Source of the DNA: Ailanthus altissimus
Lineage: Eukaryota; Streptophyta; Magnoliopsida; Sapindales; Simaroubaceae
Direction: 5' to 3'
DNA length: 64,000 nucleotides
Assembly: GCA_946807835.1 (NCBI GenBank)
Contig: OX327706.1
Location: forward strand, 20,263,001 to 20,327,000
This document shows positions 45,075 through 57,891 of this stretch, piece by piece. The notes beneath the pieces are model-generated. The model was not told the origin of the DNA. It searched no databases and was given only the letters and a program-made list of their open reading frames with translations. The number at the start of each line of letters is the position of its first letter. The stretch's first letter is position 1. The position numbers were made by a program, and so were the translations under genes.

Positions 45075-45188
45075 TTTTTATTTAAAATAAAAGGATAAAA
45101 TAAAAAAAAAACTTATGTAATTGGTTAATAATGTATATATTATTTTGACTCAGTCAAAATAACATATGCATTTAAATTTTTGATCAAA
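45075..45188 (-). repeat. Candidate right terminal inverted repeat of the MULE
   Basis: Counterpart of 37,511-37,625. A local palindrome TTTTGACTCAGTCAAAA lies inside it at about 45,144-45,160. Confidence 0.45.
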
Positions 45189-46319
45189 TTGGTTAATTTT
45201 TAAAAAATAATAGATAAATAGTAAAGAGACTAAATGTTATTAAAGATCGAAAATTTTGATGAGTTAAAACACTAAATTTTTATCAAGCGACTTCATCCAA
45301 TAACTAACAAATTCTAAAATTTCACTTGAACTTAAATAACAAATGTGTCAAATTCAAAAATATTTAAAAAAATTCAATGGTAAAAAAAGAAATTAAATTT
45401 AAATTTGGTGCAGTACAAAAAAATATTAAAAAAGTAGTCTTATACTTTTTAGAAAATTAATTACACCCCATAATTTTAAATTTATATATTTGCCTCCTAA
45501 TTTATTTATAATTACAAATATTTTCAAATTTATAAGAAATTATATACCAGACCTAAATATTTTGGTAATTCTAGAAAGGTCTTAATATTTTTTCAGGTAT
45601 CAATCGGACTTCAAAAGTTTGATAAAGTTGTAATCTAATTCAAAAGCAACTTTGAATTATTTGCACAAGGCTCTTATAAAAAGTTGGTGAGCAAATCAAA
45701 CACGAGAGTAATATTGATGAACAGATCGGACCACAAGGAGAATTTTGGGTCAAATGGTGAGTATTGATGTGTCGGAGAAGGACAAAAATCAGCGGAGGCT
45801 GGAATTGGGTACAACAAGTTCAAGCAGCACGCGTGGTAGCTACAAGTCTATTGATGGGACCATTTTTGTTGTGGTTGGACTCGCTAAAAAAAGTATAAGT
45901 TGATTAGTGTGGGCAATGAGCAGTAAATCACCGGGAGTCGACAACGATGAGAGAGGAGGAACTAAACTCAAAATTGTGAGTGTTAATGGTAATCAGTGGC
46001 ATATGGTAGCACGTGGATGGCAGAGTAAAGTCGTTGACGTGTTTTGAGTTGATTGACATTGAGTATTTGTCGATCGGGCAATTGGTACAACAGTGATGCA
46101 TGGCGGCTGACGGTAGACTGCTGCTAGAGAGAGAAAAAAATAAAGATAGAAAAATTACTCTAACCTCAGCAATAACTCGATCTATAAATAACCTTTGATT
46201 TGATCTAACCTTTAATTTTAACCAAACTTTGATAACATATTAGATAAATTAAAATTGAAGCTCTATTACAATATTAGATAAATTGAAACTGAAACTTTAA
46301 TATCATATTAAAAAAATTA

Positions 46320-46415
46320 GAGTCTTTTTATTTTTACTCTAAATAATAATTATAAAAAGTAGCCTTTATATAAGTATTAAAACTCTAATATATATGAAAA
46401 AGGTTATACATAGAA
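46320..46415 (+). repeat. Dispersed repeat, copy right of the MULE
   Basis: Partner of 37,005-37,100, same orientation, 9.3 kb away. The similarity runs on to about 46,460 (CTAATATAATACTAACGA-type sequence). Confidence 0.6.
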
Positions 46416-47789
46416 TTTATAAATTGACAATAATTAAATATAAAAAAACCCTAATATAATACTAACGATTAATATTTTGAACGAGAATCTGGTTTTTAAA
46501 TAGAACTAAATTAATTGTCATTATATTATGTTGAGGCCATGTGTTGAGTTGAACAAGTGTAAAATGGCATAACCATTAGACTCGTACATGGCGCAATATA
46601 AGAGGTAAATGATCCAAATGTAGACTTGTTCGTGATTTTTAAAAAAAGTTGATAAAAATATTGATGAAAGACAAAATTGGAGTTAAAATATTATAGGATT
46701 TTTTATAATTTTTTTTGTTAATTTAATTTTATTATTAGTGTCTTGTTTGAGTATTATTTTTAGTATTTGTGTTATTATGAATGAATAATTCTTTTTTTTT
46801 AAATTTGTGTTAACTTAGGAGGTGAATTGACCCTATTGACCTAAGAAAATGAATGTTGTTCATAGTCCTGTGGGTACAAGTGAGCTCCTTTCCCATGGTC
46901 CCATTGCTAACGAGGGAACAACCTGAAATCATTCTCAAGAATTCAGATATAACAATTCAATAGATTTTAGAATTATCAGATGAAATCTTTAGTGGGCAAG
47001 ATGAACTGAAAGTTGGAGAGGAAAAAGTTGAGAAGAAACAAGCAAAATCGAATTGAAGATAAATTAATTATTACTTAAGAAAAAAGCGGAGATGAATTTA
47101 CCAATTCAACCTGAAAATAAGTACCTTTATTTCTGGAAGATCTTATTGGAAAAGTAAGAATAATTTGAGTTTCAATTGAGCCAAAACTTGAGTGGTATCA
47201 ATGTGAGATTGACGATGGATAATACTTGCAAGAAATAAAGTTATTTTAAAAACTTACTAACAATAATAAGAAAAAGGCAAAACATGATTATTTTCAAGTT
47301 CTTTATTTTTTGTCAATTTAATTAGTCTACCCTATTATAAATAGAGAGGTCCCATTACATATCTTCTTTAGTTTTTTATTCAATAAAACTTAAGGTTTCC
47401 TTTAGATTATTTAAACTTTGATTTCATTTTATTTTCCATTCACTCATGATGCCTTATTGATTCTTAACGTGTTCATTATTCGAGTTTAATGAATTTATCA
47501 TAGTGAATTTAGACGGAATGAATGACAAATTTGTGTCATACTTTCACAAACTTTGCCATTTTTATTATAATTGAATTAGAATAGTTCATTCGATGAAAAC
47601 GGTTGTACCTTTGTCCGTGCATGTCTAAGCATTAGCTATCCTTTGTTCCACGAGTTTTCTTCACCAAGATGACAACATTATTCATAATGTGATGCGAGAT
47701 TGTAACCCTACAAGTTTTTTTAGTTCAAAAAATTACAACAACTTCAAATTTACGTATTTATATCCCTTTACCTAGTTTGCCTTTACACT

Positions 47790-48395
47790 TAGGTTTTTGC
47801 AGTGGCGTGTGGTAATTGATACGTATTCTTTCCCATTAAATCTAACACGACAACGTTTTTTTTATAGTAGTTTTATTGATTGTGTATTTATATTTTATTT
47901 AGGTAAATAGACATCTAATTTTAATTTAGTTCTCATCTTAAATTTATATTTTTGTATATTGTATCGCTTAAATTTAAGATATGATGTGAAATTTTAAAAG
48001 AGAAAGAACGAAATTAATATAAAATAAAATTTTGTTCATGCATGCTTATATGTTATCTAGACTTTAATCATGTGTCTCACCCGACGCGGTGAAAGTATTT
48101 ATAATATAATGTATGATCACAATTCCACATGCTTCATCATCAAGCTATAACAAGTAAATATCTGTAAATTTATGTTTCACCAGTTTTTTTTTTTTTTTCA
48201 CACTTGAACTCTTATAATAGTGTGTGGTAATTGAAAAATGCACATATTGAATTCAACAATAACAAAATTGTTTTTTATAATAACTTTATTGGCCGTGTAT
48301 TTATATTTTGTGTTGATAAATGTATATTTAGTGTTTTAATTTATTTATTCTTTTAAATTTATATTTTTTATATGTCATGCCACTTAATCTACTTA
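47790..48395 (+). repeat. Degenerate direct repeat, about 415-bp spacing
   Basis: Units at about 47,790-47,960 and 48,205-48,395 share GTGTGGTAATTGA and, about 70 bases later, TTTATTG(A/G)(T/C)(T/C)GTGTATTTATATTTT, with similar A/T stretches after it. Confidence 0.6.
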
Positions 48396-51300
48396 AAGTG
48401 AGTATTTTGTTAATTTTAATTTTTTTTATAATTGTACAAAGTAGAATAAATTTACATAGAATTCACTTTATAATTATAGTTATCTATACCGTAATTCTCT
48501 GTGATTTAACTGTTGCAATTTTGATATGCGAACTATTAAGGTAATAAATTAAAATGAGTAAAAAAATTAAGTTCTTTAAGTATATGCATGTTTATATTTT
48601 TGTATGAATTTTCGTGCACAACATTTTTTATTATGTATCAATAATAAATTTAATTATAAATAAGATGAGTAATTATAATTAAAAATGCACCATTTTTTTT
48701 ATCAATATATTATATTAATAATAAAAAAAGACGTCAATCGAATATACAATTGGTTGGCGAATTAAAGTTTGTGAGGAAATGTACAGTAAACTTGTAAAGA
48801 ATTTAAATGATGAGAGACGACTCTCACGTGGGAGGAAGAAATTTTATTAACATGTAAAGGCTTTACACGCATACTAAAAAGTTTATTTTATTATCACAAA
48901 ATTTTGTGGACTATATAAATTTTTTTCTTATTTCTCTAAATTATGGACCAATAATAGTGTTAAAACGGATAAATGCACTTATAAAATATAAAACACAAGC
49001 TGCTTATATGCATCACTGCTGACGGCAGCGGATAGTCAACGTCAGCCGCAATAGAGGACAATAGATTTGTGTGCGTTATCAATTTTTAAAAAATATTTTA
49101 TTTTATTTCTATATTTTAATTATTAAATAATTCAATTGTTATATTCACAAATCATATTAATTAATAAATTTTAACTTTATAGCGATTTAAATTTAAATAA
49201 ATATTTAAAATATTATGTTATTTTTATTGGTGTCTCCTAATATTTTGGCCGGTCCACTTAGACCTAAAAGTAGTCAAGCTTATAAATTTAGCTCACTAAA
49301 TTCTAAATGCAATCAATCTAATATATAGTTAACAAATTCAAAGTGATTGAATTTATATTAAAGTGGATTAGAGCTCTTCACATATCATATGATCTAACTA
49401 GTACTTTTTTATTCTGTAACAAATAAGATTTCAATCTATAATCGATGAGCTATTTTTTATAGGTATTAGAACCGTTAACTTTAAAGACTTCTCCACTCCG
49501 ATTGAGGAGCATACCTATGTCTCTCAATGTTCATGAGAACCTTCATATTCAAAAAGCATTACAAGTGAGGAAGTTGTGCCATATATCCCATGATGTTAAA
49601 GAATTCAGAATTGGTAAAACACGTTGCTTATACCCCTCCAAAGAATGCAGAGCATAAGATAACTGACCAACACCTACTATATTTTTGAACCATGCTCACA
49701 ACCCTTAAATATCGAGGAGACCGTGATGTGAATTAACCGCCCAAAAAACATATTTCATTAAGAGCCATATCTCACGTGCAAGGAATAAGTAAATGAATTT
49801 TACACACTCAAGTTATCTAAAAAATCATTCTTCTCATCTTTATTAGTAATTTTTTTATTATTTAAGAATAAAAAAGGTCTTTGTTAAAAACTACTATTTA
49901 CATAACCTTAACCAATTTTTTGTTTATAGCAAATCAAAATACTAGAAGGTCTTGAGAATAACAAAAAAAATTCACTTGTACATTTAAAACGTTTTCAAAT
50001 ATATATAAATTTATTTATTGATTGAGGACTCTAAATTTAATCGATAGTCCAAAATTTATGGTCAATAAATTGGTGCTGTCTATACAAAGTAAAAAATCAT
50101 AGAAATCAACAATCTAAAGCTAAGTAAAAAAATTCCCTTGAGAGAAGGAGATAAGAGAGTGGGATTTAGATCAGAATATGATACATAACTCCAACTTTGA
50201 GAGCCACGATGTGGATAAGCATAACCAATGAGAGGAAAATTATGACCCAAAATAGATCATAAGGTGGTCTAGAATTGATATAATATCTATCGAATGAACT
50301 AAAAGTAGCCTGATAAGAAAATGAGATAATTAAGAAGTTTTAAAGAAAGTATTGGATTCTCAGTAAAGATCGAAGAGAAAGTAAGAGCCTCAAGAATGTA
50401 ATGACCATTTAGCAGGGTTAACCGTCAAACTTAGGACCCATCCACTGACTAGGGTATGAGATACAAATTGTTAATTCACTTAGAAAAAATAAAAAAAAAT
50501 GGGTGCAAGAGGGAGAGCCATATATTTACAAGAAATCAAACTTCTCGGTGAAAGGCTATTGGGAAAACAAGAATACCCACAACCAGCCAAGTATTAGGTG
50601 GGTGGATTAGATAGAGTGAGAAAGCACACCCTAGGAAAGGGAAGAGAATAATAACTTGGATAAGTATAACGCCCGACGATTTTTAAAAGCGAAATAGATA
50701 AGTAAAATAGAAATCATAGTCAAAGGTAGGTTGCTAGAAAAAGCCTTAAAAGAGGAAATAAAAGGTTAAAACAGAGGCTAACAAAGCTTGAGGGAGGTGT
50801 GGGAGCAACGATAACTAGCTCAAAATAAGAGTGAGTAAGAAAAAAACAAGAATTGAAAAAATCAATCAGAACAAATCAGTCTAGTTCAATTCTATTCTCT
50901 CAAAATGATTATTAGATTTTTGTTGGAAGAAAACCAAATGGTCTGGTTTGGTTACAGTCTAATTTCTCATAAAATCAAATCAAATCAGAAATTTGATTTT
51001 CCATGTTATTTTAAAAATAATTAAAAAAAAAGTGAAAGCTTTTCATTGTTTAAAATAAAATGCTACTATGAATTCGGTTGCACTAGAATACCATATATAT
51101 ATTTTGAAAAAATAACCCAAAAAATTCTCAGAGTAACAGTGTAACACCGTCTCTATTCACTCATTCATCTCACTTATCAGTTATCTCATCTGTGTCTGAC
51201 TATCTCTCTCTATTCTCAGTGAGTCAACGCCGTCTCACTCACCGGTCACCCATATACTGCCTGCCAGACAAGCAACTCCAATCGGAACATGCCGCCTCGC

Positions 51301-51995
51301 AGCCAAGCCCCACACACGCCACAACTATAGCTGACGGCCCCCCACTACCCACAGCCCACGTACCCTCTATTTTTGTCGTCGTCCGTCTATTCCATGCTCT
51401 TTTGTATTCTCTTCAACGTGCAACTTCCTGAAAATTATATAATCTCATTAACGTGGTTTGGCTTTCATGTTGTCTACAATTGATTATGCCTTTTGTTTTC
51501 TTCGGGGACATATTCCTTTGCATTCTTCTAATTAAACGAGTATGCATGCAACCTGATTCCATGATTGTGATAGAGACATGTCGTTTTGGCATTGCTTATT
51601 TGCTTGAGACTTTGATTGCACCAGCCACTAACTATGAATATGATATTGTACCCACCCTCATCTAACTTGTTTTTTTTTTTATTGTTTTTTTGTGTTCACT
51701 TAAAATAAACTTTAATAATATTCTTTATGTGCATGTAATTCTGAAAAAAAAAAAGCAAAAAAGCACAAATAATTAATAGCCCATAATGGCCCATAATTTA
51801 AAATGTGTAAAAATAAAACCCACACAACTATAAGTCAAAATTGGTTAAAGTTAAAAAAAAAAAACTAATTTTGGTTATTTCAGAGGAAGAATTGAATAAC
51901 TGTGGACTAGTTAAGTTTCGATCAAAATAAGACTTAATCGATTTATACCTACCCATATTTTTCATTACTAGACTTAAGCATAATCAAATGTGTAG

Positions 51996-52000
<5 letters not shown>

Positions 52001-52049
<49 letters not shown>

Positions 52050-52069
52050 TATATATATATATATATATA
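52001..52069. repeat. (AT)n microsatellite with an (AC)n interruption
   Basis: AT repeats with ACACACACAT in the middle. Confidence 0.95.
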
Positions 52070-52884
52070 AGGACAAATTCTTTTGTGATAGGAGGGTTTA
52101 AGAAAAATAACATTTTGTCGTATGCTAATTAACTGATAAGTTCATAAAATATTTTCGAGAGCTTGTGATCAAACTAAGGATTACATATAACTAAAGAATA
52201 TCCAATAAAGATGATTCAAGAGTTTGAAAAAATTTATGAAAAAAATTCACAAGGAGATAATATAGGTCGGAGCCTTACTCGGTTGCATATGAGAAAGCTC
52301 TTAAATACATCATGATAGAGCAAGAAGTGGAGTCGAATAGATTAGTTATAGTAAATTCATAAGGAATAACTATAAGGGATGAGATTCGATGGGTACATCA
52401 GGTTAGCTAACTCGATAGGTACAACCATTAAACTTTAAAGGCCTATAAGGGATGAGATCCAAAGTTCGACATTAGTTGGGGACATATGTAACCTACAGAG
52501 GGTGTGATTGGTCCGCCAGTTGATACATTGGTGGGCTCTACACACTCTTACAAACTCGAGAGAAGAAATTTAGAAGATCATCAAAATACCAAAGGTCTTC
52601 GAAAATGACACATTTTAAAGGGAGAAAAAAGAGGATTCTATTCAAACCGAGTTGATATTTAAGGGATGAAAAGCAAAAGGAAGGAGGGTAAAGTATTTAG
52701 CTGAGGATGTGTCTGCCCCAAGTGGCCAAAATTTAGGATGAACAGTTTTATATCCCTACTACAGTCCTTTTGGACATTATCTTTTAGGCTATTAAGGATA
52801 AGGGATTACTTAAGAAGCCATACGCTATTCGAACACCAGCTTCTAAATGAGAAATAAAGAATGTGTGTTGACTCCACGACCATA

Positions 52885-53285
52885 CACACGCTCCTTAGTT
52901 TCATGGACGTATTCACAGGATAGAACAAAATAAGAATGTTCCCCTCAAACTAGGAGAAGACTTCACTCATCACTCATTATGAGACATATTGCTATAAGAT
53001 CGTATCCTTCAACTTAAAAAACGTTAGAGTTACACATTAAAAGTTGGTCAACCATTTGTTCAAAGTATTACTGATCAACAATAGTATGAAAGTCTACGTG
53101 TGGATGACATGATCACCAAATTCATGAATTAAAAAATGTTAGAAAAACTTTTGAGATATTAAGAAAGTATAACACAAAACCTAAACCTAAGAAGTGTACA
53201 TTTGAAGTTGAATTGAGAAAATGCCATAGGATCATGGCGAATTAGAGGAGTATTGAAGTAATTTAAACAAATTAGAGCAAATCCC
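52885..53285 (+). pseudogene. Degenerate gypsy reverse transcriptase
   Basis: Readable RT blocks in order: LLSFMDVFTG, NKIRMFPS, EKTSLITHYETYCYK, then VYV followed after a 2-base insertion by DDMITKF (the YxDD active-site box), then a frame with ETFEILRKYNTKPKPKKCTF. Stops and frameshifts interrupt every block. The order and spacing match Ty3/gypsy polymerases. Confidence 0.8.
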
Positions 53286-53962
53286 AAAATGAAATTATAA
53301 AATTAAAAAAAAATTAATTTAAAAAAATTAAAATGATTATACACTAAAATTAGAGGATAAAAAAATTATTTAAACTAAAAAAATTATCTTTTTGTTTAAA
53401 TTAATTAAAAAATTAACCAAAATAAAATTATCGATCAAGCAAAACTCGATTCACTAAATTATTCCAATCTCAATCAACTAAAGCATTCCTATTCGTAACT
53501 TAATTTTGCAAATACAAGTGGAGTTTCAAACGGAACACAAACTTCGAAGTTTCATGGCTGCGCTAAAGCAAAGCAAGACACAATCACATATCTATCAAAA
53601 GTAGAGGGCCTTTTACCCAATTGGCACGACAAGGCCTATCCAATGTTAGGACCCAGATCTTTCTAATTTGACAAAAATAGAAATAACATCTAAGAAAAAA
53701 AAAAATCTAAGGCTCATACCGAGCACCGATTTAATGATTATTCTGTCAAAAAGCATATGGCTGACTGGTAGAATTAACCTTTCACATAAACTTTTATCAG
53801 GCAATAAAACGTGGCCATTGGCCACTACAATTACACGTGAGTCACAGAGACCAGAGCCATCGGCCACCACACACTAAAAACAAATACAGTAACAAACAAA
53901 AACAATAGCGGGAAGCTTCGAATTCCGTTCCAAATTTTACGCCCATATTTTCCATATTGGAT

Positions 53963-53970
53963 TATAAATA
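53963..53970 (+). promoter_or_regulatory. Candidate TATA box of the queuosine-salvage gene
   Basis: TATAAATA lies 82-89 bases before the start codon, in good position for a 5' UTR of about 50-60 bases. Confidence 0.6.
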
Positions 53971-54051
53971 CCATTGTTATTTGTACTTCGATTTAGGGTT
54001 TTAAACAGACAAGACAGAGGAGACTTACAGATTCTCAGTCAAAGCACAGCC

Positions 54052-57000
54052 ATGGACGAAGTGAGGGAAAGCTCTGCTTGGGTTGCCACTCACTCCTCTC
54101 ACGTAATCGTTGACTCCTTAGGTCCATTCTTTGACTTATCTTATTATTTTGATTTTGTTTTTGTTTTTATTACTATTATTTTATTGAGGAATGCATGCAA
54201 GTTTTTGGAAAATGTTGGTGAATATTTGCTTCAATGCAGGGATTGAGAAAGTTGTGGAGGACATAAGAGACTCGATTCCGAAAATAGAATGGGATTACGA
54301 AGGGATTCACTACTTTGACAATGGCCCCCTCACCGTCCAGTATCTCTTTGTTCTCGATGCTTTGAATTTTTGCTTTTGGCCCGGTAAAGTTTCCCTTTTA
54401 TCCATTAGTTTTCATTTATTTTTATTTTTTGCTTATCATTTTGGCATTTGCTTATTTTCTAACAAGGACTCTATTGTGAATTTGTTGTTTGTATGGATCT
54501 TCTTGCATTAATAATTTTTTTTTTTGGTTTTTAATCATATTAATTGTTGATTAACTAGATTTTTCTGTAATTCTCTGTTTTTTTTATAAATAAAGCTCAA
54601 GCCATATTGTAGGAGCTTTAAGTTGTTAGAGGATGGTGTAAAATTATAACAGATTTTATGACCTTGCCTGCCACTGACGTAATTGGAGGACATTTAAGAT
54701 GAATTAATTAGTCCGAAGAGAAATGTAACATGGCTCATTTGATCCAGAACTAACTTTTAAATTCTAGGATATTATTCTGAGCTGTTGGATATGATTTGTG
54801 GTGCAATATTTGTTGTCTTTCAGTTTCAGTTTCAGTTTCAGATTCTAATTATTATTATTTTTTAATTTCATTTATTTTTAGTATTATATCCGAAGATTTC
54901 TTTTCAAAATACTAAATTGAATCCATTTTATATAGATATTTTATATCCCTTGATTTTGAAATCAAAGAATTGTTTTTGGATTATAAATAACAGGCAACAA
55001 CCAGAAGTCTAACTTTGTTTCACCAACTTTCCACTTTTTTTACTGTTGGTTGGTTTCTTATCATTTGAAAAGCTGTGAAATTATTGGCATAGTGTGGCTG
55101 TTTGATGTTGTAGGTGCTTTCGTTATATAATTATAGTGTAGAAAGAGGGATCCCCTAATCAACTTGTTGATTGGTCATATCTGGTGCAGTAATAGGAAGC
55201 AAATAACTCAGTTTGGTGTGGTTGCATCTTGTACATGTATTTATTTTGCATATACATGTTGTTTTATGCCCTGTGCACCCAATGTTGCATTGCAAATATT
55301 TCAATTTGCTTGCTGTAATCCCGGATATGTTCTACATAATGCTTGCCATTGGTCATGCAAATTCTTCTTGTTTGCTCAACTAACATTTTTTCCCCTTGTG
55401 TTATTAATGCTTAAAGATAAGGATTTAAGTTACGATCATTTAGCATTGGGTCTAAAGGCTGCTCTGCAGAGTGACAAATCTGCATTTGATGCTGATCGGC
55501 TGCAAAAGTTCACTGGTATTTCCTTCTTCTTGAACTTGTGTGTGCATACAGAACCATTTGTTTGCATAAACCTCAGCCAAATTTAAACTAATACTCCTTG
55601 TGTATTCTTGTGCCAATTAAATGGGTATACTAAGTAAAGGGGGAAGCAATAAAATTTTCAGGCTATAAATTAATATTGGTTTTGCTGCATTATGGTGGGT
55701 TATCAAAATGACTGCTTTGTTTATTCTAAGCTTCGTATAGCCCAGGACAGCAGAGCCAATTATGAAGACAGTTTCTTGATTTCATATGTGCACACTTCAC
55801 GTCAAAAGAATCAATGCTGTTGCCACAGTGAAAGAATATTGACGTTTATATGTATTGAAAATGTGGTTTTTACATGTCGAAAAGTATGGAAGGATAGTTT
55901 TCAATTGCTGCAAGAATTTACATGTTCATTACGGCCACAAGTAGAATACTCAGAAGTAACTTTTTTGTTTTACAATTTCATCTGTTCTTAATGAGATTAT
56001 TTTTTTCACCACCGTGTTAGAACTGTTTCATGTTTTTCTGATTTATTGCGCCTTTGGCATTAACTTTTTACTTTTTCTTTTTTCTTTTTTTTTTTCAGTG
56101 TCCTATGGGTGCACCTTATTTTTTTTTCTTGCATTAAAGTTTGCCTATGGATCCTGCACTCTCATTCATTATGTTATATTCCATTGGATAGAAAGATCAG
56201 AATTTTTTTTTGTTTCAGGTCCTGAGTTACAGGAATTGTTGAAATGGCCTAGGCCACTTCCTTTGGAGGATGAACGGGTTCGTTTATTGCATGAGGTAAA
56301 ACTTACCTTGCTATGGTAGAAGTTAGTGTTGGCCCAAGCAGTTCTCCAGATGAATGGCCATTTTATATGTTTGATATCATTAAATTTCATCATGTAGGTT
56401 GGGTTTGAACTAGAAAGGAACTTTGGAGGTAAAGCGTCCAACCTTGTGGAATCCTGTGGAAAATCAGCTGTGAAACTTGTTGCTCTTGTCACTCGCCACT
56501 TTCCTGGTATTCATATTACTTATATTCAAATTCCTGTCTTATAATCTTAATGTATCATGTGTGAAATATTTTTATGAGGTTGCTACTGAGTCACAATCGG
56601 CTATTTTTTGAGGTTGTTGGAATGTTGATCTCTGAACAGAATAAAAACGATGTAGGTTTTCGAGATCATTCATTGTACAAAGGTCACCAAGTATTCTTGT
56701 ACAAAAGGGCACAGATTTTTGCTGCAGATTTATGGGGCGCATTCAAAGGGCAAGGATATGGAGAATTTCATGACATTGGCTCAATTACTATGTTTGCGGA
56801 CTATATCGTTCCGGCAGTGCTTCAGCACCTCGGTGTGCTAAAATATAGTTCAAAACTTGCCAGTATAATTGAGACTAATAGTGAAATAGGTTCAGGCACT
56901 GAGGAGGAAGTGGAATTACGAGCTTGCACTATATATGCTGTGGAGAAAATGCGGGAATTGATTGGAATAAAATCCGGAAAGCAGGTGTGGACATTGGTTA

Positions 57001-57891
57001 AACTACCTCAAGTTTATGTCTCTCTTTACTTAAAAATTCTTTTTAAGTTGAGCGGAGCACTTCAGTTTCAACTCATTTGCAAATGCACAGAGGGATTATC
57101 AATATTCTTTTTCTGTTCAAATTCTGAAATAATTGTGTTTGATGGCTTATATGTGCAAATTACTTGTATTTGATGTACTCTCATAATAACATTTTCCATT
57201 CTCTCAACTATACCATATTCACTGACTCCTAAACTGAGAACTACTGCTGGACCCCACAACTTTTGTAGTCTGAATCCCTGACCTTGTGGCATGAACTTTC
57301 TTGATGCATGCTTCATGGCACGTAGGTGCCATTCCTTTAGAGGATTTTGTCACAATTCTTTTATTCAGGCATACACGGATCATCACATTTAATTTCCTTT
57401 TGATGATGATATAGTGCTTCAGTGAATTGAACTGTCCCATTGCAATCTAGCTCCAATGATACTAAAGGCAATGCATGATTTAAACACCTCTTAAATCCAT
57501 TGTTCTCTTGGAATCGGTATTTAACCTTTTTCATTGGTAGTAAGTTGGGCTGTAGTTGGATTGCACCAAACTGCAAGAGCAGATTCGGATAAGGCTTCTT
57601 TGACATCCTTTCAACTTTAAATTCATTTATAGGCTGATATTTTGAATAACACAGCAATATCATTTATATTGGGATAAGTACATGCCCTTCATTGAACTTT
57701 TATCAAATGGCCCCCTTTTTTTTATTCGTTGAAATTGAATCTGCTCTTTCTGTCTTCTGTTCTTTTGATTATTAATCATGTGCTTCTTTGTTCAGGTTCT
57801 GAGTGTGGAATTAGACCTTTGGCTTTGGACAGTTGGCGTCCGAGAACGCCCTACTCTTCAACACCATCGGACCCTCTCAATATATTATTGA
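54052..57891 (+). CDS. QNG1: Queuosine salvage protein (DUF2419, queuosine 5'-phosphate N-glycosylase family)
   Basis: Seven exons: 54052-54121, 54240-54383, 55417-55515, 56219-56295, 56398-56506, 56656-56984 and 57796-57891. All introns are GT-AG and phases match, giving 307 residues with no internal stop. Diagnostic family blocks are YFDNGPLTVQYLFVLDALNF and CFWPDKDLSYDHLALGLKAA (the latter across exons 2/3), WPRPLPLEDERVRLLHE (exon 4), FRDHSLYKGHQVFLYKRAQI and ITMFADYIVPAVLQHLGVL (exon 6), and a C terminus with DLWLWTVGVRER (exon 7). The family releases queuine base from queuosine 5'-monophosphate so it can be used for tRNA modification. Eukaryotes cannot make queuine and must recover it. 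No targeting peptide or membrane segment is seen. The symbol follows animal usage. Exon 1 has a weak donor (G/GTCCAT), but the frame requires it. Confidence 0.95.

Larger units (their letters stand above)
37511..45188. mobile_element. Decayed Mutator-like element (Kaonashi type)
   Basis: About 7.7 kb with two convergent genes: a mudrA-like transposase (+) and a DUF1985/Ulp1-protease gene (-). Plant MULEs that carry an Ulp1 protease are known as Kaonashi (KI) elements. The ends are set by weakly matching inverted repeats: left 37,511 onward (TTGATCG...TATTTTGACCGA) and right 45,188 inward (TTGATCA...TATTTTGACTGA on minus), with equal spacing of 38 bases between the two blocks. Both continue to a TTATTTTACCC/TTATTTTATCC block. 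I could not confirm a 9-bp target-site duplication. Both genes have many stops, so the element is not autonomous. Confidence 0.8.
45189..49190. other. Transposon-rich intergenic region, no gene
   Basis: Contains the 46,320 repeat and a degenerate direct repeat (47,790-47,960 and 48,205-48,395). No coding region is supported. Confidence 0.4.
49200..53290 (+). mobile_element. Old Ty3/gypsy-type LTR retrotransposon remnant
   Basis: A primer-site-like phrase TGGTGCTGTCTATACAAA at 50,071-50,088 resembles the TGGCGCCGTCTGTGGGAA seen just inside the 5' LTR of many plant gypsy elements. That suggests the LTR lies to its left, within about 49,200-50,060. A broken reverse transcriptase lies at 52,885-53,285 in the same orientation. 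The stretch between has no readable gag or protease and contains an unrelated insertion (about 50,860-51,430) and a long TA microsatellite. The outer limits are guesses. Confidence 0.4.

Noticed and set aside
51192..51431. 79-residue frame
   Set aside because: It lies in a transposon-like insertion and has no domain.
53974..54051. Upstream extension of the QNG1 frame
   Set aside because: It has no ATG and begins only a few bases after the TATA box; the ATG at 54,052 fits the family start.
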